Assembly (NCBI RefSeq): GCF_025465935.1
Contig: NZ_JANLNV010000075.1
Location: 1 to 64,000, forward strand
Reading direction: 5' to 3'
From: Pseudomonas sp. 7P_10.2_Bac1
GTDB lineage: Bacteria > Pseudomonadota > Gammaproteobacteria > Pseudomonadales > Pseudomonadaceae
Length of the DNA stretch: 64,000 nt
Position 1 is the first letter of the stretch. Every line of letters begins with the position of its first letter. This document shows positions 58,281-64,000 of the stretch, piece after piece. The notes under the pieces are model-generated. The model had not been told where the DNA came from. It did not search any database and saw only the letters and a program-made list of their open reading frames with translations. Both the position numbers and the translations under genes were made by a program.

Positions 58281-58332
58281 GTCTTGCGGTCTTTAAATAA
58301 TTAAAAGACCGCGAGGCAAGCTCGCTCCTACA
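58281..58332. repeat. REPIN between convergent tpsB and response regulator
   Basis: A shortened left arm (58281-58294, GTCTTGCGGTCTTT) pairs with a full right arm (58303-58332, AAAAGACCGCGAG...CTCGCTCCTACA). The A-to-G changes in the right arm (AAGACCGC, where other copies have AAGATCGC) are compensated in the left arm, which keeps the stem paired. Confidence 0.75.
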
Positions 58333-58339
58333 GTCGGGG

Positions 58340-58750
58340 TTATGGGCGGACGGAGTAGAGTTTGGGGGCGGGGAATAAGTAATTAAGGGTGTGGATCAAA
58401 CGATCGTGATAGATGGGTTTACGAAACAAGTCCAGGACTTGCAGACGCAATAAGTCACTGACATTGTCCATGTCGGCATGGCCGGAAATAACGATGACAG
58501 GTAGGTGCTGTCGGGAGGTGTGGTTTCGCAGGCGTTGAATCAACGCGATGCCACTTTCTTCGGGCATGCGCAAGTCAGTGATAACCAGTGCGATGTCTGG
58601 GTGAGCGGTCAACTGTTGAAGGGCGAGTGAGACTGAGGTTGCCGTAAAGCAACAAAAGCCCTCGCCCTCCAGCAGTTCTGCCAGCTCCAGCAGAGCGTCC
58701 TCTTCGTCGTCTACCAAGAGAAGCTGTTGGCGTTTAGATCGGCTGTTCAT
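58340..58750 (-). CDS. Single-domain response regulator
   Basis: A 136-residue receiver protein with no output domain. It has the acidic pair LLVDDEED, the phospho-acceptor Asp in LVITDLRMPEESG, Ser at the switch position (VIVISGHAD) and Lys in FRKPI. It starts 4 bp after the second Flp pilin stop on the same strand, so it is probably co-transcribed with the pilins. No kinase gene is adjacent. A role in controlling tad pilus production or activity is inferred from position. Confidence 0.85.
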   Translation of the reverse strand: MNSRSKRQQLLLVDDEEDALLELAELLEGEGFCCFTATSVSLALQQLTAHPDIALVITDLRMPEESGIALIQRLRNHTSRQHLPVIVISGHADMDNVSDLLRLQVLDLFRKPIYHDRLIHTLNYLFPAPKLYSVRP

Positions 58751-58754
58751 GGGG

Positions 58755-58976
58755 TTAAGCAGGTTTGGTAACAGCATCTTTAATGGTCGTAAACATGTCA
58801 TTGATTGAGCCAGATATTGGGGTGACGAAGGCTGCTAAAACGATAGCGACCATCGCTGCAATAATGGCGTATTCAATACCCGAAGCACCCTCTGTACGTT
58901 GCCAAAACAACTTGGCTTGACGTGTCAGAAACACGTTGGCCGGAACATACAATTTCAGAGCGGTTGTTGAAAGCAT
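58755..58976 (-). CDS. flp: Flp/Fap-type pilin (second copy)
   Basis: A 73-residue prepilin. A leader of about 34 residues (MLSTTALKLYVPANVF...) ends at the cleavage site EG|ASGIEY, with Glu5-Tyr6 of the mature pilin as required for FppA/TadV prepilin peptidase. The hydrophobic helix AIIAAMVAIVLAAFVTPIS follows. It is very similar to the gene 62 bp upstream. The ATG at 58976 lies behind a Shine-Dalgarno-like GGAG. Confidence 0.92.
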   Translation of the reverse strand: MLSTTALKLYVPANVFLTRQAKLFWQRTEGASGIEYAIIAAMVAIVLAAFVTPISGSINDMFTTIKDAVTKPA

Positions 58977-59037
58977 CTGATCTCTCCTTGAACGCCGCAC
59001 GTATAGCCGCTTGTCCATGTTTTGAAATAGCCCAATA

Positions 59038-59262
59038 TTAACCGGCTGGTTTGGTCACCGCTGTTTGAATAGTTGTAAACATGGCCTTGATCTGAGTGGA
59101 AATAGGCGTCACAAAGGCAGCAAGCGCAATCGCAACCATCGCTGCAATAATGGCGTATTCAATACCCGACGCTCCTTCAGTGCGCTTTGCAAATTGCTTG
59201 ACATGGTGCGCCACGAAGAGTTGGGTCGGAACATAGACTTTCAGAACGGTATTGGTAAACAT
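59038..59262 (-). CDS. flp: Flp/Fap-type pilin (first copy)
   Basis: A 74-residue prepilin with leader MFTNTVLKVYVPTQL..., cleavage site EG|ASGIEY and helix AIIAAMVAIALAAFVTPIS. The ATG at 59262 follows AGGAG by about 8 nt. It differs from the second copy mainly in the leader and C-terminus (KAMFTTIQTAVTKPAG). Divergent from rcpC, as flp is from the rcp-tad genes in P. aeruginosa. It forms the bundle-forming pilus used in adhesion and biofilms. Confidence 0.92.
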   Translation of the reverse strand: MFTNTVLKVYVPTQLFVAHHVKQFAKRTEGASGIEYAIIAAMVAIALAAFVTPISTQIKAMFTTIQTAVTKPAG

Positions 59263-59595
59263 CTGATTTCTCCTGGGTGCACCAAAGAGGGCACTTCGCA
59301 GCAAAGGAACGACGTAATTACTAATTGCCATCACAGCATCGGCAAGAAAAGCGTATCCATCAACTGTTAAAAAGCACTAATGCAAAAGTATTAATCCTAA
59401 AGTGTCACTGTGAAAGTTTCGGAAAAACAAGGTGTTCGGCGGCACTTTAATTTTTTTGAGTAGCCTAATGGCGTTTTGCTTTGTGTGCGCTACTTTCAAA
59501 TAGCGAAATGGTCGCAACAATAATGCCTGTCATAGCGATCGATGTGTGAATGGATTTCCTGATGTGCAGTACTGAGTGGCAAAGGGAGTGTGTTA
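59263..59595. promoter_or_regulatory. Divergent intergenic region between flp and the rcp-tad operon
   Basis: 333 bp without a gene. It is AT-rich relative to its neighbours (for example the T-rich stretch at 59448-59458). It must hold promoters for both the pilin and the assembly operons; in P. aeruginosa the equivalent region is controlled by PprB. I could not assign specific -35/-10 or regulator sites. The Shine-Dalgarno GGGAG at 59584-59588 serves rcpC. Confidence 0.5.
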
Positions 59596-60537
59596 ATGAA
59601 TAACCGACGCAGTTTGATCCTGGCCGCGCTCTTGTTTATTGGTGCCATTGCCGCAGGTTTTTGGGGATTGGTTTTGACACGCCAGCAGCCGGTTGCGCAG
59701 GTACCGGCAACTCAGGTCGTTGAGCAGAGCGTGGCCACGGTTGAAGACCAGACGCGTCAGCCCGTGGTCGTGTTAGTGCGTGATATCGCCCCTCATGTGG
59801 CCTTGACGGCCGACGATGTGACCCTTGAGAAATTGCGCACGGCGCCCGCAGGCAGTTTTGCCTCGATTGATCAGGTGCTTGGCCGTACCCCGTGGCGCAG
59901 CCTGAGTGCTGGCACTTGGCTGAATGAACAAAGCTTTGAAGTCGGAGGGCCGCTGGCGCGGATGATTCGCCCGGATGAGCGCGCACTGGCGGTGGCCATT
60001 GATGAAGTGATCGGCGCCAGCGGGCAGTTGTCCCCCGATGATTATGTAGATGTGTTGTTGTCTCTGCGCGAGGACCCCTCCAACCCACAACAGTCGGCGC
60101 AAGTCGTAGTGCCGGCCGTTCGGGTCTTGAGCGTGGGGGATGAGTTGGGGCAGACCAGTGATGGTCAGTCAACCAAGGCATCGCTGAGTGCTGACGAGGC
60201 ACTCAAACAAGTGCAGCGCCGTGCCACTGCACGCTCGGCGGTGCTGGCAGTTCCCGCGCCGCTGCTTAGTCAGCTGATGCTCGCGGCCCAGGCAGGCACC
60301 TTGCGTCTGGCTGTGCGCAGCGCTCAGGAAAATCGCTTGAGCAAATACTGGGCCGGTGAGCAGGACGTCCCAGACAAGCTTGAGAACGCCAGACGCGAGC
60401 TTTATCAGTTCAACCAATTGGCCTTAACCGGCTCGGCAAAAGCCGCACCGGTGGCGAACCCTGGCGGCGGTGCCCCTCGAGCGCGGGGCATCGAAATTAT
60501 TCGCGGCAATCAAACGGCTCAACAGCCTGCTCAATAA
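59596..60537 (+). CDS. rcpC: Flp pilus assembly protein RcpC/CpaB
   Basis: A 313-residue periplasmic protein with an N-terminal membrane anchor (SLILAALLFIGAIAAGFWGL). An SAF domain (about 55-120; VLVRDIAPHVALTADDV...LSAGTWLNEQSF) and a RcpC/CpaB C-terminal domain follow. It supports the outer-membrane secretin of the tad machine. The ATG at 59596 follows GGGAG. First gene of the operon, 26 bp before rcpA. Confidence 0.92.
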   Translation: MNNRRSLILAALLFIGAIAAGFWGLVLTRQQPVAQVPATQVVEQSVATVEDQTRQPVVVLVRDIAPHVALTADDVTLEKLRTAPAGSFASIDQVLGRTPWRSLSAGTWLNEQSFEVGGPLARMIRPDERALAVAIDEVIGASGQLSPDDYVDVLLSLREDPSNPQQSAQVVVPAVRVLSVGDELGQTSDGQSTKASLSADEALKQVQRRATARSAVLAVPAPLLSQLMLAAQAGTLRLAVRSAQENRLSKYWAGEQDVPDKLENARRELYQFNQLALTGSAKAAPVANPGGGAPRARGIEIIRGNQTAQQPAQ

Positions 60538-60563
60538 AAAGCCTGATCTGCAAGGAAGACCCT

Positions 60564-61790
60564 ATGAGCCATCGTTGCGTAGCGCTGTACAAACGAGTTG
60601 TCTGGACTCTGGTTCTAAGCAGCTTGCCTTTTGAAATAGCTCTGGCCGCGTCCTCAAATTGCTCAGCGCTTGGGCAATTGCCTGCGGTGCTGGAAGTAGG
60701 TCAAGGCAGCCAGCAAGCAATGGATTCACCGGTCGCCATCACGCGCATTGCTGTGGGCGATCCGAGCATCGCCGATGTGCAGGCCAACGGCAACAATGCT
60801 TTTTTACTGACCGGTGTCGCACCGGGCACCACCAGCCTGATGGTCTGGACCTCCTGCTCCAAAACACCCCGCCAGAGCATGGTGTTCGTCAAGGGCAAGG
60901 CCACCCAGAGCTTTACCAGCGCCTCAGTGTCCCCCTCAGACGACCCGGCCTTGCTCAGCCAGGTGCAAACCGATATTCGCTTTGTCGAAGTCAGCCGGAC
61001 CAAGTTGCAGGAAGCCAGCACGTCGATTTTTGGGCAAGGCAGCAACTATCTGTTTGGCTCACCTAACTCATTCATTACCAGCGCTGAAAACATCATCACA
61101 GGCGGCCCGCTCGCCAACAGCAAAAACTTCAATATCGGCTTCGGCGGTGGCCGGGTTCGGGCCATGATCAATGCACTGGAGGGCAGTGGTTTTGCTTACA
61201 CTCTGGCGCGGCCGAGCCTGGTGTCATTGAGCGGGCAAAGTGCGACCTTTCTGGCGGGGGGCGAAGTGCCTATCCCTGTGCCGAGCAGCGGCAGCGATAA
61301 CGTGTCAATCGAGTACAAGGAGTTTGGTATTCGCTTGACGTTGACTCCGACCGTGGTGGGCAACAACCGCATCCTGCTCAAGGTCGCACCGGAAGTCAGC
61401 GAGCTGGATTACACCAACGCGGTGAACATCGCCGGCACATTGGTGCCGGGGCTTAACGTGCGCCGTACCGACACCAGCATCTCGCTGGCCGATGGCGAAA
61501 GCTTTGTGATCAGCGGCTTGATCAGTACTCGAAACACCTCGCAGGTAAACAAATTCCCGGGTCTGGGTGATGTGCCGATTCTGGGGGCTTTTTTTCGTGA
61601 CTCCAACATCAGCCGCGAAGAGAAAGAACTGCTGATGATCGTGACCCCGCACCTGGTTCAACCCTTGGCTGCCAATGCTCCTCTGCCAAGCATGCCTGGC
61701 GAAAAGCTGCGTAATTACGACCCCAACTGGTATCGCTTGTATTTCCTTGAGAACGGCAATTTCAATCGCCGTAGCGGGTTATCCCAATGA
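60564..61790 (+). CDS. rcpA: Flp pilus outer-membrane secretin RcpA/CpaC
   Basis: A 408-residue secretin with signal peptide ending ALA. The pilus-type N-terminal domain is at about 45-115 (MDSPVAITRIAVGDPSIADV). The secretin domain runs over about 130-375 and ends in the signature FPGLGDVPILGAFF. EKELLMIVTPHLVQPL closes the family region. It forms the outer-membrane channel for the pilus. Its TGA overlaps the tadZ ATG (ATGA). Confidence 0.94.
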   Translation: MSHRCVALYKRVVWTLVLSSLPFEIALAASSNCSALGQLPAVLEVGQGSQQAMDSPVAITRIAVGDPSIADVQANGNNAFLLTGVAPGTTSLMVWTSCSKTPRQSMVFVKGKATQSFTSASVSPSDDPALLSQVQTDIRFVEVSRTKLQEASTSIFGQGSNYLFGSPNSFITSAENIITGGPLANSKNFNIGFGGGRVRAMINALEGSGFAYTLARPSLVSLSGQSATFLAGGEVPIPVPSSGSDNVSIEYKEFGIRLTLTPTVVGNNRILLKVAPEVSELDYTNAVNIAGTLVPGLNVRRTDTSISLADGESFVISGLISTRNTSQVNKFPGLGDVPILGAFFRDSNISREEKELLMIVTPHLVQPLAANAPLPSMPGEKLRNYDPNWYRLYFLENGNFNRRSGLSQ

Positions 61791-62986
61791 GCCAGAGCCT
61801 GAGCCAGACGTTTCTCGCGCTGACGCGCAATGACACTGACCTTGAATGGCTGCAAGGGGCGCTGGCCCCGTTGGGGCAGGTGGTGGGCGCAGGTGGCAGT
61901 ACGCTGGATGAGCTGCTGGCGCTGATCGATGTGACTTTCGCCGGGCTGATTTTTGTCGGCCTGGACCGCGATAAAGTTGTGTCTCAGTGTGCGTTGATCG
62001 AAGGAGCACTAGAAGCCAAACCCATGCTTGCCATTGTCGCGATGGGTGATGGCATGGATAACCAGTTGGTGCTCAATGCCATGCGCGCCGGCGCGCGAGA
62101 TTTTGTGGCTTATGGCTCGCGCTCCAGTGAAGTGGCCGGGCTGGTACGTCGGCTAAGCAAACGTCTGCCCCCCGTGTCGCCGAATACCGATCTGGGCGGC
62201 CTCAGCGTGTTGTTCAGCGCGCAATGCAATGCCGATGGTGCGCTGCTTGCAAGCCACTTGGCGCTGGTGGTGCAAAAGAGCGGGCAAAAAACCTTGTTTC
62301 TGGATTTGGGTATCCCCCGTGGCGACGGCCTGGCGCTGTTGGGCCTTGAAGGTTCATTCTTTTTTGGCGATGCGCTGCGTCATCTGCGGCGCCTGGACAG
62401 CACCTTGATCGATAGTGCGTTCACCAAAACCCAAAACGGCTTGCGGGTGCTGGCGCACAGCAACACCGATGAGCCTTTGGAGCAAACCAGCGCCGCTGAG
62501 TTGTACATGTTGCTCAGCGCCTTGCGTCACCACTTCCAGCACATTGTGGTGAACCTTACGGGCCAGCCGGATGGTGAGGCGCTGCGAACGTTTGTGACCC
62601 ATTGCGACAAGTTGCTCTGGTACGTCGATCAGAACGTGCTTGATTGCCGCCGCAATCTGGATGTGCTCAATCTTTGGCGCAACAAAGGCATGAAGTTCGA
62701 GCATACGGGCTTGGTGATCGACCGCTACTTGCGGGGGATTGCGCCGGATGTCGATGCGTTGACCAAGAGCTTTGATTTACCGGTATTGATCTCGTTGCCG
62801 CTGAGCGCCGAGTTACGCCTCAATGCGAAAAATCAGGCTGTCACTCTCTTTGAATTGGGACCGCGTGAGGCCTTGAGCCAAGGCTTGAAAAAAATCGGTG
62901 AGCAATTGCCCAAGCGCTCTGTGGCTTCGGGCAAATCGTCCTCCATTGCTGACAAGTGGCTAAACCGCATGTGGGGGGCAAAATGA
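61787..62986 (+). CDS. tadZ: Pilus localisation ATPase-like protein TadZ/CpaE
   Basis: A 399-residue protein with an N-terminal atypical receiver-like domain (about 1-130) and a MinD/ParA-like domain. The nucleotide loop is degenerate: where ParA proteins have KGGxGKT, this reads SAQCNADGALLAS, lacking the Lys and Gly pattern. The downstream LFLDLGIPRGDGL resembles the switch region. TadZ proteins place the tad machine at the pole. It overlaps both rcpA and tadA by four bases. Confidence 0.88.
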   Translation: MSQSLSQTFLALTRNDTDLEWLQGALAPLGQVVGAGGSTLDELLALIDVTFAGLIFVGLDRDKVVSQCALIEGALEAKPMLAIVAMGDGMDNQLVLNAMRAGARDFVAYGSRSSEVAGLVRRLSKRLPPVSPNTDLGGLSVLFSAQCNADGALLASHLALVVQKSGQKTLFLDLGIPRGDGLALLGLEGSFFFGDALRHLRRLDSTLIDSAFTKTQNGLRVLAHSNTDEPLEQTSAAELYMLLSALRHHFQHIVVNLTGQPDGEALRTFVTHCDKLLWYVDQNVLDCRRNLDVLNLWRNKGMKFEHTGLVIDRYLRGIAPDVDALTKSFDLPVLISLPLSAELRLNAKNQAVTLFELGPREALSQGLKKIGEQLPKRSVASGKSSSIADKWLNRMWGAK

Positions 62987-64000
62987 CCAAGGAGCAGTTG
63001 TTCGGTTCTGGGCTTCATAAAGACGGGCGAGCGGATCACGACGGCCTGAAACTGGTGTTGCACCGTTACATCATCGACGCCATCGAGGAGAGCGGCAAAA
63101 ACCTGCTGGAAGACTCGCGGCATGTCTTGTCGCAGTTTGTCACTGACCGCGTGGCCGAATACGTATCGCGTTTGCACCTGGCCATTTCACGCTACGAAAT
63201 GGAGCGTCTGGCGGAGGAAATCGTTGATGAGCTGACAGGGTACGGGCCGCTGGAAGTGTTGTTGCGCGACAGCTCTGTCACCGAGATTCTGGTCAACGGG
63301 CCGCACCACGTGTTTGTTGAGCGCGACGGTCTTTTGAGCCACAGCGATTTGCGTTTTATCGATGATCATCATGTCGAGCGCGTGATGCAGCGCATTTTGG
63401 CACCGCTCGGTCGGCGCCTTGATGAGTCTTCACCGATGGTCGATGCGCGTCTGCCGGACGGCAGCCGGGTGAACGCGATCATCCCGCCCATTGCGTTGGA
63501 CGGCCCCTGTCTATCGATTCGGAAGTTTCGCAAAGACATGCTCAATAGCAGCGACCTGGTGACGATGCAGACCATTGACCAGTCGATCTATGAGTTTTTT
63601 CAGGAGTCGGTTGGCAAGCGCTGCAATATTTTGATCAGCGGTGGCACCGGGACTGGCAAAACTACGTTGCTGAACATCCTTAGCCAATTGATCAGCCCGC
63701 ACGAGCGCTTGGTGACCATTGAAGACGTGGCCGAATTACAACTGGGGCATCCCCATGTGGTGCGCCTTGAAACCCGCCCGCCGAATTCTGAAGGGCATGG
63801 TGAAGTCAAATCCAGCGACTTGATCCGTAACGCCCTGCGGATGCGCCCGGACCGCATCATCCTCGGCGAAATTCGAGGCGTTGAAGTGCTCGATGTACTG
63901 ACGGCGATGAACACCGGTCACGATGGTTCGATGAGCACGGTGCATGCCAACACCGCACAAGACGCTCTGTTGCGCCTTGAAACACTGGTGGGTTTGACGG
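62983..64000 (+). CDS. tadA: Pilus assembly ATPase TadA/CpaF (3' end beyond window)
   Basis: 339 codons of a type II/IV secretion-type ATPase are present; the gene continues past the window. The N-terminal domain (YGPLEVLLRDSSVTEILVNG...) leads to Walker A GGTGTGKT at residues 220-227, the Asp box VTIEDVAELQL, Walker B RIILGEIRG and the His box MSTVHANT. It powers Flp pilus extension and probably retraction. Overlaps tadZ by ATGA; tadB and later genes are expected next. Confidence 0.95.
   Translation, partial: MTKEQLFGSGLHKDGRADHDGLKLVLHRYIIDAIEESGKNLLEDSRHVLSQFVTDRVAEYVSRLHLAISRYEMERLAEEIVDELTGYGPLEVLLRDSSVTEILVNGPHHVFVERDGLLSHSDLRFIDDHHVERVMQRILAPLGRRLDESSPMVDARLPDGSRVNAIIPPIALDGPCLSIRKFRKDMLNSSDLVTMQTIDQSIYEFFQESVGKRCNILISGGTGTGKTTLLNILSQLISPHERLVTIEDVAELQLGHPHVVRLETRPPNSEGHGEVKSSDLIRNALRMRPDRIILGEIRGVEVLDVLTAMNTGHDGSMSTVHANTAQDALLRLETLVGLT

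Overview
The window looks like Pseudomonas chromosome, most likely the P. fluorescens complex. Three things point there. The block from retS through purD, purH, fis, dusB, prmA, accC, accB, aroQ, dsbD, ctpL, gcbA, a DUF2333 gene, a NUDIX gene, yciH and speA to a MATE gene follows, from memory, the PA4856-PA4838 order of P. aeruginosa. REP/REPIN repeats of the 'GTAGGAGCGAGC' type sit at several gene ends. The proteins are pseudomonad in character throughout.

Layout. Bases 1-7.3 kb (minus strand) form a metal-uptake block: a TonB-dependent receptor cut by the window edge with a Zur-like operator in front of it, a PepSY membrane protein, an OprC-type copper receptor, a PCuAC copper chaperone and two His/Met/Cys-rich DUF2946 proteins. 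Bases 7.5-15.1 kb hold cobalamin genes in two divergent groups, cobL-cbiD-cobK (minus) and cobG-cobH-cobI-cobJ (plus). Bases 15.1-18.8 kb are an accessory island. It has three consecutive, mutually related genes of unknown function and a MarC gene, between tandem copies of a 143-bp repeat on the left and a diverged inverted copy of the same repeat on the right.

Bases 19-28.7 kb carry retS, purD, purH, the fis-dusB operon, a zinc-ribbon/DUF3426 protein and prmA. Between prmA and accC (28.7-32.1 kb) lies an accessory pocket in decay: a Fur-box-like site, a small broken ORF, an IutA-like siderophore receptor broken by two frameshifts, and a remnant of a DUF6402 protein. Bases 32.2-47 kb return to core genes for fatty acid synthesis, shikimate pathway, periplasmic disulfide reduction, chemotaxis, c-di-GMP synthesis and polyamine synthesis. 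Bases 47.2-54.9 kb hold a bacterial alpha-2-macroglobulin and penicillin-binding protein 1C, with a small membrane protein gene between them on the other strand.

Bases 55.1-64 kb are a cell-surface block. It has a Gly/Asn-repeat lipoprotein, a two-partner-secretion (TpsB) outer-membrane transporter with no recognisable TpsA exoprotein beside it, a single-domain response regulator, two Flp pilins, and the start of a divergent tad operon (rcpC, rcpA, tadZ, tadA), which runs off the window. The best candidates for undescribed biology are the three-paralog island at 15.7-18.0 kb and the lipoprotein/TpsB pair at 55.1-58.3 kb. No tRNA, rRNA, CRISPR array or intact insertion sequence was seen.
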